Part shown: piece after piece, positions 36,455-45,339 of the stretch
How the letters are laid out: each line of letters begins with the position of its first letter
How positions within the stretch are numbered: the first letter of the stretch is position 1
Assembly: GCF_963422335.1 (NCBI RefSeq)
Contig: NZ_OY729424.1
Location: 2,232,001 to 2,296,000 of the forward strand
From: an uncultured Roseateles sp.
GTDB lineage: Bacteria; Pseudomonadota; Gammaproteobacteria; Burkholderiales; Burkholderiaceae_C
Reading direction: 5' to 3'
Length of the DNA stretch: 64,000 nt
Notes under the pieces: generated by a model
The model's database searches: none
What the model saw: only the letters and a program-made list of their open reading frames with translations
Told to the model about the DNA's origin: nothing
Translations under genes and position numbers: made by a program

Positions 36455-36564
36455 CTGCGTCGCTCGGAGCTGCGCAGAAGGTGTTTCCTCAGGGCATGCC
36501 GAGTGAAGCCTTCGCGCAGAATTTGGGCGAGGTCGCCTCGGAGCCCAAAGATTGAAAGGTCGAT

Positions 36565-37068
36565 ATGCGAATCACCGTCTTGCTGGCTGTTGCATTACTG
36601 TCGGTGGCATTCACATTGCCTGCGTTGGCACAACAAACCGAACTCGCCTCGCTCTCCTGGCTCAGCGGCTGCTGGGCTGCCGAAGGCGGCGAGCCGGGTT
36701 CGGTTGAGCACTGGCTGCCGCCCGCCGGGGGCACGATGCTGGGATTGAGCCGCACGGTGAAGAAGGGTAAGACCGTCGAGCATGAGTTCCTGCAGATCCG
36801 CGCCAATGCCGAGGGCAGGCTGGTCTATATCGCGCTGCCGTCGGGGCAGAAGGAAACGACCTTCACACTGGTTAGCACGTCCGGAGGCGTAGTGACCTTT
36901 GAGAACCCGCAGCATGACTTTCCGCAGCGCGTGATCTACCGGTTGCTGCAGGGCCAACGGCTGACGGCGCGCATCGAGGGTCTGCGTAATGGTGTGTTGC
37001 GTGGCATAGACTTTCCGATGAAGAAGGTGCCCTGCGACTTGCCGCAGAGCCCTGCAACCCCACAGTAG
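36565..37068 (+). CDS. DUF6265-like exported protein
   Basis: 167-aa protein with a clear signal peptide (about 1-22, ending LPALAQQ). The mature part opens LASLSWLSGCWAAEGG and contains GGTMLGLSRTVK and EHEFLQIR, a pattern I associate with the DUF6265 family of small secreted proteins of unknown function, probably a lipocalin-like beta barrel. A ribosome site (GAAAGG) precedes ATG 36565. It lies 7 bp before the RidA gene, so the two are probably co-transcribed, but no functional link is evident. A Cys in SGCW and another near the C-terminus could form a disulfide. Confidence 0.75.
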   Translation: MRITVLLAVALLSVAFTLPALAQQTELASLSWLSGCWAAEGGEPGSVEHWLPPAGGTMLGLSRTVKKGKTVEHEFLQIRANAEGRLVYIALPSGQKETTFTLVSTSGGVVTFENPQHDFPQRVIYRLLQGQRLTARIEGLRNGVLRGIDFPMKKVPCDLPQSPATPQ

Positions 37069-37075
37069 GAAACTC

Positions 37076-37546
37076 ATGTCACGCGACGAACGCTTTAATC
37101 AGGAGGTCCAGGCTTTGGGCTACAGCTTTGACGGCGAGATCAAGATCGGCGGCAACTATGTGCCGCTGGTACGCGACGGCCAGCAGATCTATGTCAGCGG
37201 CCAGATCCCGCGGGTGGGCGATCAGGTGGTCGTCACTGGGGCCGTCGGCGCCGAGGTGACGCTGGAGCGTGCGCAGCTGGCGGCCAAGGTCTGCGCGATG
37301 CGGGCGCTGGCCCTGCTGCAGCGCAGCCTGGGCTCGCTGGAACAGGTAAGGGCGGTGCTGCGCATCACTGTCTATGTCCAGTCGGCCCCCGGCTTCACCC
37401 AGCAGAGCGAGGTGGCCGATGGCGCCTCGGACCTGCTGTTCCGCGTGCTGGGCCCGGCCGGCGCGCACACGCGCACTTCGGTGGGTGTGCTGCAGCTGCC
37501 GAAGAATGCCTCGGTCGAGATGGATCTGATCGCCGGCGTCGACTGA
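37076..37546 (+). CDS. RidA (YjgF/Rid) family protein
   Basis: 156-aa protein of the Rid superfamily. The longer type (YjgH-like) opens with a Leu-rich helix and has YVPLVRDGQQIYVSGQIPR followed later by VRAVLRITVYVQSAPGFTQQ. The ending TRTSVGVLQLPKNASVEMDL carries the conserved Arg that in RidA binds the enamine/imine carboxylate. Classical RidA hydrolyses reactive 2-aminoacrylate; this longer subgroup is less studied. It follows the DUF6265-like gene by 7 bp. A palindromic repeat starts at its stop codon. Confidence 0.88.
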   Translation: MSRDERFNQEVQALGYSFDGEIKIGGNYVPLVRDGQQIYVSGQIPRVGDQVVVTGAVGAEVTLERAQLAAKVCAMRALALLQRSLGSLEQVRAVLRITVYVQSAPGFTQQSEVADGASDLLFRVLGPAGAHTRTSVGVLQLPKNASVEMDLIAGVD

Positions 37547-37690
37547 GAGGCAGAGAACTTTTCTACTGCGCGACTGCCATGCGTCGTTGGCCGAATGCTC
37601 GGGATCCTCACGTACAGGAAGTACGTTCCGGTCCCTGCGCTCCGTCCGCCTAGCCTGACAGCCGCTCGCTACGAAAATTTCTCAGCCTCT
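37546..37690. repeat. 145-bp symmetric palindromic intergenic element (ERIC-like)
   Basis: The end arms at 37546-37563 (AGAGGCAGAGAACTTTTC) and 37673-37690 are inverted repeats with two mismatches. The exact centre of the element, 37618, is also the centre of the hairpin CGTAC-AGGAA-GTACG (37611-37625). The element starts at the RidA stop and nearly fills the convergent gap before the LuxR gene. Size and symmetry resemble ERIC-type intergenic repeats; a bidirectional terminator role is plausible. Confidence 0.7.
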
Positions 37691-37696
37691 GAATTT

Positions 37697-40369
37697 TCAG
37701 GGCATCAAGGCCCGCCGTCTGGCTTCCAGGATGGCGTCCTCGCGCGTACGCACGCCCAGCTTGGAAAAGATCGCCTTCAGATGGTGCTTGACCGTCTCCG
37801 GGGACAGCAGCAGGTTCTTGGCAATCAGCTTGGTCGTGTGGTCCTTGGCCAGCTCGCACAGCACATCGACTTCGCGCGGTGTCAGCGGGCTGGTGGCCGC
37901 GCCCAGCGCGCGGGTGCGGAAGCGCTGCTCCCAGGTGCGCACCAGGGTCTGTGCCCATTGCTGCTCGGGCACGCTGCCCGCCGCCGGCACGCCTGAGAGC
38001 CAGACGCGCACCTGGGCGATCAGCTCGGCGCCGAAGTCCAGGCAAGGCTGGATGGCGCCGCTGCGTGCGGCCAGGGCCAGCGCCTGCAGCAGGGCGCGCT
38101 GCGCGCCGGCGGCGTCACCCAGCAACTCGTGCGCGCGGGCGGCCATCAGGTGGGCACACAGCTCTGACAGCCTGTGGCCCGATCGCCTGGCCGATGCCAG
38201 CAGCGCAACAGCAATCGCGTCGGCAGCCGCCGCATCGCCCACCCCCATCTGCACGAAGAAGCTCGCCCGCGCCAGCGCCTCGACCGAGATCCAGGGCAGG
38301 GCGAAGGGCTCCTGGGCCATGGCCCACAACTCATCGAGCTTGACCCGCGCCGCCAGGGCCTGCGCGCCTGCCACGTCACCCAGCCGCGCCAGCAGCTCCA
38401 CCTGAGCGGCGCCGGCCAGCACCTCCAGATGCGGCAGGGTCTCCTCGAAGGCGAGGTGGCGGGCGCTCTCCAGCAACTCCATCGCACGATCGGCGTGGCC
38501 CAGCGCGAACTCGCACAGCGCGGTCTCCACATGGCCGGCGTGCAGCACCTCCAGCAGCCGCGTCGGCTCCCAGGGCGCCATCGCCGAGAAGTGCTCCAGC
38601 GCCGCCTCGGTCTCGCCGCGCAGCCGGGCGATATGGCCCAAGAGGCTGCTGACCAATCGGCTCAGCGAGCCCTGGCGGAAGTTCAGGAAGTTGGCGTCCT
38701 GCTGCAGCGACTGGCGGATGTCGCGCTCGGCCTGCTCCAGGTCGCCGCGGGCCAGTGCGCTGCGTGCGTGATAGGTCCAGATCCAGGGGCTGTTGTAGGT
38801 GTAGGCGCCGCTGGCGAACACCTCCTCGACCTCGCGGATGCGGCGCTCGCAGCGCTCGACCGGGCCGTAGCGGTGCAGAAAGAAGATCTCGATAGGCACG
38901 GTGCAGCCCAAGGGCCGCTGATCCTGGCCCGCGTGCGTGCGCGCCAGCTGCCGCGCCTGCTCCAGCACCGACCAGGGCGAGAAGCGCAGATGGTGTTCGG
39001 CCGGGTTCATCTGCATCATGCAGCGCGAGACCTCCAGGTCGAAGCGGGCCGGATCGTCGGGGCCGGTGTCGGCCTCGCGTATCTGCTGCTCCAGCCGCTC
39101 GAACTCCAGCGCCGCGCTGGCCGGGTCGGCCTCCAGCACCTGCTGCACCAGCTGCAGCAGGCGCAGGCGAGGGCGCTTGCGTATCGTCGCCTCGGGCAAC
39201 TGCTGCAGCAGCAGGCGCGAGCGCACGGCACCCTCGTTGGCCACGAGCAGAAACCCCCCCGCCTCCTCGATCAGGTCGGCGCCCATGTCCAGTCGCCCGC
39301 CAGCCACCGCGTGGGCCACCGCCTCGTGCAGCTGGCCGCGCTCGGCCAGGTGCCGCGCGGCGCGCAGATGCTGGCCGGCCATGCGCCCCGGTGAGTTCAG
39401 CTCGGCGGCGTCGATCAGATAGTCGCGCAGCAGCGGATGCAGCCTTGCCGACCAGGGCGACTCCTCGACCACGGCAATCGGCTTGATGCGCGCCAGCTGC
39501 TGTATCAGGGCCAGGCTGTCGTCGCGGCCACGCAGCGCGTTGGCACTGGCCACGTCCACCGTGTCCAGCACCGCCACATCGCCGAGAAACTCGATCATCA
39601 CCGGAGGCAGGGTGGCCAGCACCTCCTCGGCCAGATAGTCGAAGATCTGGCGGCGCGGGATCTTGGCGCGGGCGTCCACCGTCCAGTCGGTCGTGGCCGC
39701 GCCGCCGCTGGCGCGCAGCCGGGCCAGCTGCAGCGCGAAGGGCCAGCCATCGGCATAGGCGGCCACCTGCTGGGCCGCCGCCTCGGGCAGGGCGTCGCCC
39801 AGCAGCAGCACCGACTCGTCGCGGGTGAAGCGCAGCAGCTCGGCATCGACCAGCCGCACCTTGCCTGCCAGCTGTAGCCGGGTCAGGTGTTGATGGGGGG
39901 CCTCGCGGCTGGCCAGCACGATGGCTACATGGGTCGGCGCGGCCAGGGCCATCTCCTCGACGATATCGTCTACCGCGACGCTGGAAGCGCATTCGTAGTC
40001 GTCGATGCAGATCAAGAGCGGCTCGCGCAGCTCGGCCAGCCTGAGGGCCGGTGGCGAGGCCTGGGCCATGCCGCGGTCCAAGGTGCAGCGACCCAGCGCG
40101 GCCAGCAGGTTTTCGGCGAACAGGGCCGGGTCCTTGTCGCGCTCGTCGCAGTTCAGCCAGGCCACCTGCGCACCTTCGCGGCGCTTCTGTTCGGCCAGCT
40201 GGGCCAGCACCGTGGTCTTGCCGAAGCCGGCCGGGGCGCTGAGCAGGGTCAGCCGGGCCGAGCTGGGTGCGGCGGCCAGCAGCCGGTCCATCACGCGCTG
40301 GCGCCACAGGGCCTCGTCCACATGGACGATGGGCTCGAAGCGCAGGGCGGGGTCGGCGGGCAGGGTCAT
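37697..40369 (-). CDS. MalT-like LuxR-family ATP-dependent transcriptional activator
   Basis: 890-aa regulator of the LAL (large ATP-binding LuxR) class. An N-terminal STAND-type ATPase has Walker A SAPAGFGKTTVLAQL and a Walker B-like LLICIDDYE. A long helical tetratricopeptide-like middle follows, and the C-terminal LuxR helix-turn-helix reads LTPREVDVLCELAKDHTTK, then LIAKNLLLSPETVKHHLKAI. ATG 40369 gives the family's usual length; longer in-frame starts (for example near 40508) run into the divergent promoter. It is transcribed away from the TonB/hydantoinase/DUF917/permease operon and is its likely activator, with inducer binding to the middle region. The inducer is unknown. Confidence 0.88.
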   Translation of the reverse strand: MTLPADPALRFEPIVHVDEALWRQRVMDRLLAAAPSSARLTLLSAPAGFGKTTVLAQLAEQKRREGAQVAWLNCDERDKDPALFAENLLAALGRCTLDRGMAQASPPALRLAELREPLLICIDDYECASSVAVDDIVEEMALAAPTHVAIVLASREAPHQHLTRLQLAGKVRLVDAELLRFTRDESVLLLGDALPEAAAQQVAAYADGWPFALQLARLRASGGAATTDWTVDARAKIPRRQIFDYLAEEVLATLPPVMIEFLGDVAVLDTVDVASANALRGRDDSLALIQQLARIKPIAVVEESPWSARLHPLLRDYLIDAAELNSPGRMAGQHLRAARHLAERGQLHEAVAHAVAGGRLDMGADLIEEAGGFLLVANEGAVRSRLLLQQLPEATIRKRPRLRLLQLVQQVLEADPASAALEFERLEQQIREADTGPDDPARFDLEVSRCMMQMNPAEHHLRFSPWSVLEQARQLARTHAGQDQRPLGCTVPIEIFFLHRYGPVERCERRIREVEEVFASGAYTYNSPWIWTYHARSALARGDLEQAERDIRQSLQQDANFLNFRQGSLSRLVSSLLGHIARLRGETEAALEHFSAMAPWEPTRLLEVLHAGHVETALCEFALGHADRAMELLESARHLAFEETLPHLEVLAGAAQVELLARLGDVAGAQALAARVKLDELWAMAQEPFALPWISVEALARASFFVQMGVGDAAAADAIAVALLASARRSGHRLSELCAHLMAARAHELLGDAAGAQRALLQALALAARSGAIQPCLDFGAELIAQVRVWLSGVPAAGSVPEQQWAQTLVRTWEQRFRTRALGAATSPLTPREVDVLCELAKDHTTKLIAKNLLLSPETVKHHLKAIFSKLGVRTREDAILEARRRALMP

Positions 40370-40547
40370 GACGGTTGATTGTGCATGGCCCCCCTGGTGG
40401 CCGACGTGCGAATAGCGACCGGGTTTGCCCCATCCCCCGTTTTTGCCGGCCATGCCCCCCGCCGTTTGCATTGCGGGCAATGGGGGGGTCACCGAGACTT
40501 GATCCATCCCAAAGCCAATCCCCTCACACTCTCCGAAGGACTTCCGC
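40370..40547. promoter_or_regulatory. Divergent promoter region with repeated C/G tracts
   Basis: The 178-bp gap between the LuxR and TonB genes holds four homopolymer tracts: CCCCCC at about 40388-40393, CCCCATCCCCC (40427-40437; reverse complement GGGGGATGGGG), CCCCCC at 40454-40459 and GGGGGGG (40481-40487). MalT binds G-rich boxes of the type GGGGATGAGG, so these could be activator sites. A GAAGGA ribosome site precedes the TonB start. Confidence 0.4.
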
Positions 40548-42677
40548 ATGAAGCACGCGACGCAAGCCCGCCACCGGCTGACGCCGGTCACCCTGGCCGC
40601 GCTGACCCTGGCCAGCACGGCCGCCTGGAGCCAGAGCAGCGAACCCCCGGCCGCCGACCCCGCCAAGCTGGAGACCGTGGTCGTCAGCGCGCAGCGCCGG
40701 CTCGAGCGTCTGCAGGACGTGCCCGCGGCGGTGAAGGCCTTCTCTTCGAAGCAGATCGAGAGCATGGGCATCGCCAGCACGCAGGACTTCGTGAACCTGA
40801 CGCCCAATATGTCCTTCGACAACTCGTTCACCTACGGCAACTCCTTTGTCGTGCTGCGCGGCGTGACCCAGATCAACAACGCCGACTCGCCGGTGGCGGT
40901 GGTGGTGGACGGTGTGCCGCAGAACAACCAGAAGCAGCTGAAGATGAATCTGTTCGACGTCGAACGGATCGAGGTGCTGAAGGGCCCGCAGGGCGCGCTG
41001 TACGGCCGCAACGCGATCGGCGGGGCGATCAATATCGAGACCAAGGCGCCCGGCAACAAGCTGGAAGGCTTTGTCGGTCTGGAGCTGGGCAACGGCGGCT
41101 CGCGTGAGCTGTCGGGCGGCGTCAGCGGTGCCCTGGTGCCGGACACGGCGATGTTCCGCGTCGTCGCCCAGACCAAGAGCACCGACGGCCTGATCACCAA
41201 CACCTTCAGCGGCGCCAAGGTCGATGCCGTCGATCACGACAACTCGCTGCGCGCCAAGCTCTTGCTGAAGATGGGCACCGGCCTGCAGGTCGATCTGCGT
41301 GCCAATGTCATCGACTACGCCGCCGGCGCCACCTGGGACAGTATCGTCACCGACCGCAACCCGGCCACGATACTGGCGCCGCGCTCCAACATCCTGGGCC
41401 GCACCGAGGGCCACACCGACGACTTCAGCGCCAAGGTCCAGTACGAGCTGAATGTGGGCACCTTGACGGCGATCACCGGCTACACCAAGCTGACCGAGCG
41501 CTACCGCGGCGACGTCGATTTCTCCAACCCGACCGACTCGCCCGGCGGTTTCCTGGGCCTGGGCTTCCAGGCCGGCCAGGGCCAGAACCTGGGTGTGCGC
41601 ATGGCCAGCCAGGAGCTGCGCCTGACCTCGCCGGACGACCAGTCCGTGCGCTGGATCGGCGGCGTCTACTACCTCGACACCAAGCGCGATCTGGAGACGC
41701 GCGCCTTCATCGATGTCGATGGCTCGACCGGCCAGTGGGATGAGGCGGCCAAGACCATCGTCCATCTGCAGGAGTCCAACCACAACCGCGCCTCGGCCCT
41801 GTTCGGCCAGGTCGATGTGGACTTCAGCAAGCAGCTGACGCTGTCCAGCGCACTGCGCTACGACCGCGACCAGCGCGAGCAGACCAATGTGCTGAATGGC
41901 GCCGTCCGCTCGGCCACCTACTCGAAGTGGCAGCCCAAGTTCACGCTGACGCAGAAGTACAGCCGCGACACGCTGGCCTATGCAACGCTGAGCACGGGCT
42001 TTCGCTCCGGCGGCTTCAACGCACCGGGCATCCCGGACTTCAAGGCCGAGACCTTGAGCAATGCCGAGATCGGCGCCAAGACCATTCTGATGGACGGCCG
42101 GCTGCTGTTCAATGCGGCGCTGTTCTTCTCGCGCTCCAAGGACTTCCAGTTCTTCAAGGTGGACATCGCCACCGGCTCGCAGGTCATCACCAATATCGAC
42201 TCGGTGGCGCTGAAGGGGTTGGACCTGGACTTCCGCTTCCTGCCGATGAAGGGACTGGAGTTCGATGGGGGGCTGGGCATCACCGACAGCAGCATCCGCC
42301 GCAGCACCGCCGAACCGGGCACCGTGGGCAATCACACGCCGAAGACCGTGCCGTTCAAGATCAACTTCGGCGCGCAGTACACGCAGCCGCTGGGCAACGG
42401 CATGGAAGGCCTGCTACGCGCTGACTACGAGCACCGCGACAAGAAGTACTGGCACCCGGACAACGTGGCCGTGTCGCCGGCGCTCGATCTGCTGGGCCTG
42501 CGCATCGGCGTGCGTGATGCCAAGGACCGCTGGTCGGTCACCCTGGTCGGCCGCAATCTGGGCAACAAGCGCTACTACGCCGACTACAACGCCACCCGCT
42601 ACAGCGGCCTGCCCTACGACATCGGCTCGCTGGCCACCGGCCGTACGGTCGGCCTCGAAGCCAAATTCCGGTTGTAA
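40548..42677 (+). CDS. TonB-dependent outer-membrane receptor
   Basis: 709-aa outer-membrane transporter. The signal peptide ends near residue 29 (STAAWSQ). The plug domain has VERIEVLKGPQGALYGRNAI followed by GGAINIETKAP, and the beta barrel carries a typical C-terminal end LATGRTVGLEAKFRL with terminal aromatic/hydrophobic positions. The sequence near the N-terminus (LETVVVSAQRR) is the expected TonB-box area. It most resembles general TonB receptors of the FecA/Fiu-like branch seen in Sphingomonas and Burkholderiales for catabolic substrates. It leads an operon with hydantoinase, DUF917 and permease genes, so its substrate is more likely an organic nitrogen compound than a siderophore. Confidence 0.92.
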   Translation: MKHATQARHRLTPVTLAALTLASTAAWSQSSEPPAADPAKLETVVVSAQRRLERLQDVPAAVKAFSSKQIESMGIASTQDFVNLTPNMSFDNSFTYGNSFVVLRGVTQINNADSPVAVVVDGVPQNNQKQLKMNLFDVERIEVLKGPQGALYGRNAIGGAINIETKAPGNKLEGFVGLELGNGGSRELSGGVSGALVPDTAMFRVVAQTKSTDGLITNTFSGAKVDAVDHDNSLRAKLLLKMGTGLQVDLRANVIDYAAGATWDSIVTDRNPATILAPRSNILGRTEGHTDDFSAKVQYELNVGTLTAITGYTKLTERYRGDVDFSNPTDSPGGFLGLGFQAGQGQNLGVRMASQELRLTSPDDQSVRWIGGVYYLDTKRDLETRAFIDVDGSTGQWDEAAKTIVHLQESNHNRASALFGQVDVDFSKQLTLSSALRYDRDQREQTNVLNGAVRSATYSKWQPKFTLTQKYSRDTLAYATLSTGFRSGGFNAPGIPDFKAETLSNAEIGAKTILMDGRLLFNAALFFSRSKDFQFFKVDIATGSQVITNIDSVALKGLDLDFRFLPMKGLEFDGGLGITDSSIRRSTAEPGTVGNHTPKTVPFKINFGAQYTQPLGNGMEGLLRADYEHRDKKYWHPDNVAVSPALDLLGLRIGVRDAKDRWSVTLVGRNLGNKRYYADYNATRYSGLPYDIGSLATGRTVGLEAKFRL

Positions 42678-42688
42678 GGGGAAGCGCG

Positions 42689-44254
42689 ATGATTCGAGTG
42701 GGAATTGACGTCGGTGGCACCAACACCGACGCCGTGGTGATGCGCGGCCGCGAGGTCCTGTTCGGGCTGAAGACGGCCACCACCGCCGATGTGATGAGCG
42801 GTGTGGTCAATGCGCTGAAGGAGGTCGTTGCCGGTGCTGCGATAGAGCGATCCAGCATCGGTGCCGTGATGATAGGCACGACGCATTTCACCAATGCCTT
42901 GATCGAGCGCCGGCGGCTGGCACCGGTGGGCATGATCCGCCTGGGCCTGCCGGCCACCAGCGGCCTGCCGCCGACCTCGGCCTGGCCCGAGGACATGCTG
43001 GCGGCCGTGCCCATGCACTGGCGGCTGGCCCAGGGCGGCTACGAGTTCGACGGCCGCGAGCTGGGCACCTTGCAGCCCGAGCAGATCAGCGGCTTTGCGC
43101 GGGAGTTCGCGGCCCTGGGCTTGCGCGATGTGGCGATCTCCGGCGCGTTCTCGTTCATCAACGATGCGCAGGAACACATCGCTGCCGATCTGGTGCGCGA
43201 AGTGATGCCCGACGCGCGCATCACGCTGTCATCGCAGATCGGCCGCATCGGCCTGCTGGAGCGCGAGAACGCGGCCATCCTGAATGCCTGCCTGGGGCCC
43301 TTGGGCCTGGACGTGGTGGCCGCCTTCGAACAGGCCTTGCGGGACAGCGGCATCAGTGCGCCGTTCTACCTGACGCAGAACGACGGCACCTTGATGAGCG
43401 CCGAGCAGGCCGCGCGCTTCCCCATCCTGACGGTGGCCTCAGGCCCTACCAACTCGATGCGCGGCGCGGCGTTTCTGTCGGGTCTGAGTGACGCCATCGT
43501 CGTCGATATCGGCGGCACGACCTCGGATGTCGGTGTGCTGCAGGCGGGCTTTCCGCGCCAGGCCGGCATCGCGGTCGAGGTCGGCGGCGTGCGCACCAAT
43601 TTCCGCATGCCCGATGTCTACAGCATAGGCCTGGGCGGCGGCTCGCTGGTCAATGCCGACCTGACGACGCTGGGCCCGCGCAGCGTCGGCTACAACATAC
43701 ACACCGAGGCGCTGGTGTTCGGCGGCCGCACCCTGACGGCCACTGATATCGCGGTGGCGGCCGGCGTTGCCACCCTGGGCGATGCGGCCAAGGTCGCACA
43801 TCTGGCACCGGAGGCGGTGCAGCGCTGCCACAGCAAGCTGCAGCAGATGGTGTTCGACGCGGTTGAGCGCATGCGCACCTCGGCGGCGGTGCTGCCGGTG
43901 GTGGTGGTGGGCGGCGGCAGCATCCTGCTGCGTGAACGTGTCGGCGATGCGGCAGTGACGATTCCGCCGCACTTCGGCGTGGCCAATGCGGTGGGTGCGG
44001 CCATGGCCCAGGTCAGCGGCGAGATCGACCGCGTCGTGCGCCTCGAAGGCCTGACACGCGAGCAGGCGATCGCCCAGGTGCGGGCCGATGCCGAACAGAA
44101 AGCGGTGCAGGCCGGCGCTAATCCGCAAACCCTGACCCTGCTCGACGTCGAGGACGTGCCGCTGGCGTACATCGGCGGCAACTCCACCCGCATCCGCGTG
44201 CGGGTGATCGGCGACCTGAACGAAACTGGAATTGCGACTGGAACTGCGGCATGA
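42689..44254 (+). CDS. Hydantoinase/oxoprolinase-like protein (HyuA family)
   Basis: 521-aa cytoplasmic protein with the actin-like ATPase fold of hydantoinase A/5-oxoprolinase. The N-terminal phosphate motif is VGIDVGGTNTDAVVM. A second phosphate loop, VVDIGGTTSDVGVLQ, and GLGGGSLVN follow. Residues NDGTLMSAEQA are typical of HyuA. Proteins of this family cleave cyclic amides in an ATP-dependent manner. Its length is shorter than the 700-aa ATP-dependent N-methylhydantoinase A and there is no HyuB gene beside it; instead a DUF917 gene follows with a 4-bp overlap, a known pairing of unclear activity. Confidence 0.87.
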   Translation: MIRVGIDVGGTNTDAVVMRGREVLFGLKTATTADVMSGVVNALKEVVAGAAIERSSIGAVMIGTTHFTNALIERRRLAPVGMIRLGLPATSGLPPTSAWPEDMLAAVPMHWRLAQGGYEFDGRELGTLQPEQISGFAREFAALGLRDVAISGAFSFINDAQEHIAADLVREVMPDARITLSSQIGRIGLLERENAAILNACLGPLGLDVVAAFEQALRDSGISAPFYLTQNDGTLMSAEQAARFPILTVASGPTNSMRGAAFLSGLSDAIVVDIGGTTSDVGVLQAGFPRQAGIAVEVGGVRTNFRMPDVYSIGLGGGSLVNADLTTLGPRSVGYNIHTEALVFGGRTLTATDIAVAAGVATLGDAAKVAHLAPEAVQRCHSKLQQMVFDAVERMRTSAAVLPVVVVGGGSILLRERVGDAAVTIPPHFGVANAVGAAMAQVSGEIDRVVRLEGLTREQAIAQVRADAEQKAVQAGANPQTLTLLDVEDVPLAYIGGNSTRIRVRVIGDLNETGIATGTAA

Positions 44255-45336
44255 CACTGATCGAAGCAACAGACATGGAGGCCATCGCCATCGGCGGCGC
44301 GGTCTACGGCACCGGTGGCGGCGGCGACCCCTATCTCGGCAAGCTGCTGGCGCAGCGGGCCATCCGCGAGTACGGGCCGGTGCGGCTGATCGACATCGAC
44401 GAGCTCGATGACGACGACCTGATCGTGCCGGTGGCCATGGCCGGTGCGCCGGCCGTGATGCTGGAAAAACTGCCCGAGATCGGCCCGATGATGGCTGCGC
44501 TGCGCAGCCTCGAAGCACTGCTGGGCAAGAAGGCCAAGGCGGTGATGTCGATCGAAGTCGGCGGCCTGAACTCGACGATACCGTTCAGCATCGCCAGCGC
44601 CACCGGCCTGCCCCTGGTCGATGGCGATACGATGGGCCGCGCCTTCCCCGAGATCCAGATGACGCTGTGCACCCTGCAGGGCATTGCGGCCAGTCCGCTG
44701 GCCCTGGCCGACGAGAAAGGCAATGCGCTGACGATGAACACCATCAGCAATGCCTTTACCGAGCGCTTTGTGCGCAGCATCACGATGGACATGGGCGGCT
44801 CCTGCTGCATGGCCATCTACCCGATGACGGTGGCCCAGGCCCGCAAGGCGCTGGTGCGCGGCTCCATCACGATGACGCAGCGGGCCGGCCAGGCGCTGTT
44901 TGATGCGCGGGCTCGCCACCTCGACCCGGTGGCCGAGCTGGTGCGCGTGACCGAGGGCTTCTGCCTGTTCAAGGGCAAGCTGACCGACGTGCAGCGCACG
45001 ACGGACGGCCGCTTCGGCCGCGGCGTGGCCCAGCTGCAGGGCCTGGACGAGTACGCCGGCCAGCGGCTGCAGCTGCTGTTCCAGAACGAGTTCCTGATGG
45101 CCCGCACCGATGAGGCCGTGCTGTGCACGACGCCGGACCTGATCGTGCTGGTGGACCTGGAAACCGGCGAGCCCATCACCGCCGAGCAGGCCCGCTTCGG
45201 CCTGCGCGCCGCGGTGCTGGGCCTGCCCTGCGTGCCGGCCTGGCGCACGCCGGAGGCGATCGCCCTGGTCGGGCCGCGCTACTTCGGCTACGACCACGAT
45301 TACCAGCCGGTGGAGCAGACGGTGATGGACCGCTGA
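44251..45336 (+). CDS. DUF917-family protein
   Basis: 361-aa cytoplasmic protein of the DUF917 family, which usually pairs with HyuA-like proteins. It opens IEATDMEAIAIGGAVYGTGGGGDPYLGK, a Gly-rich loop typical of the family (by position 44260-44340). Conserved MSIEVGGLNSTIPF and GLPLVDGDTMGRAFPEIQM blocks follow, perhaps forming a metal or substrate site. The enzymatic activity is unknown. Translational coupling to the HyuA-like gene by the ATGA overlap implies a heteromer or sequential reaction. Confidence 0.88.
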   Translation: MTLIEATDMEAIAIGGAVYGTGGGGDPYLGKLLAQRAIREYGPVRLIDIDELDDDDLIVPVAMAGAPAVMLEKLPEIGPMMAALRSLEALLGKKAKAVMSIEVGGLNSTIPFSIASATGLPLVDGDTMGRAFPEIQMTLCTLQGIAASPLALADEKGNALTMNTISNAFTERFVRSITMDMGGSCCMAIYPMTVAQARKALVRGSITMTQRAGQALFDARARHLDPVAELVRVTEGFCLFKGKLTDVQRTTDGRFGRGVAQLQGLDEYAGQRLQLLFQNEFLMARTDEAVLCTTPDLIVLVDLETGEPITAEQARFGLRAAVLGLPCVPAWRTPEAIALVGPRYFGYDHDYQPVEQTVMDR

Positions 45337-45339
45337 GCC

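Larger units (their letters stand above)
36020..36564. other. 545-bp non-coding stretch with nested inverted repeats
   Basis: No convincing gene: the overlapping open frames on both strands (for example 36147-36506) are Arg/Ala/Pro-rich and lack ribosome sites or recognisable motifs. The stretch holds a 10-bp hairpin, a 19-bp perfect inverted repeat and a 20-bp near-perfect inverted repeat (listed separately), plus two copies of CGGAGCTGCG at about 36430 and 36464. It looks like a decayed or repeat-derived intergenic element rather than a promoter region. The promoter of the next gene probably lies in its last 60 bp. Confidence 0.6.

Noticed and set aside
36147..36506. Overlapping frames in the 36.0-36.6 kb gap
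   Set aside because: Arg/Pro/Ala-rich with no conserved pattern; the inverted repeats explain the sequence better.
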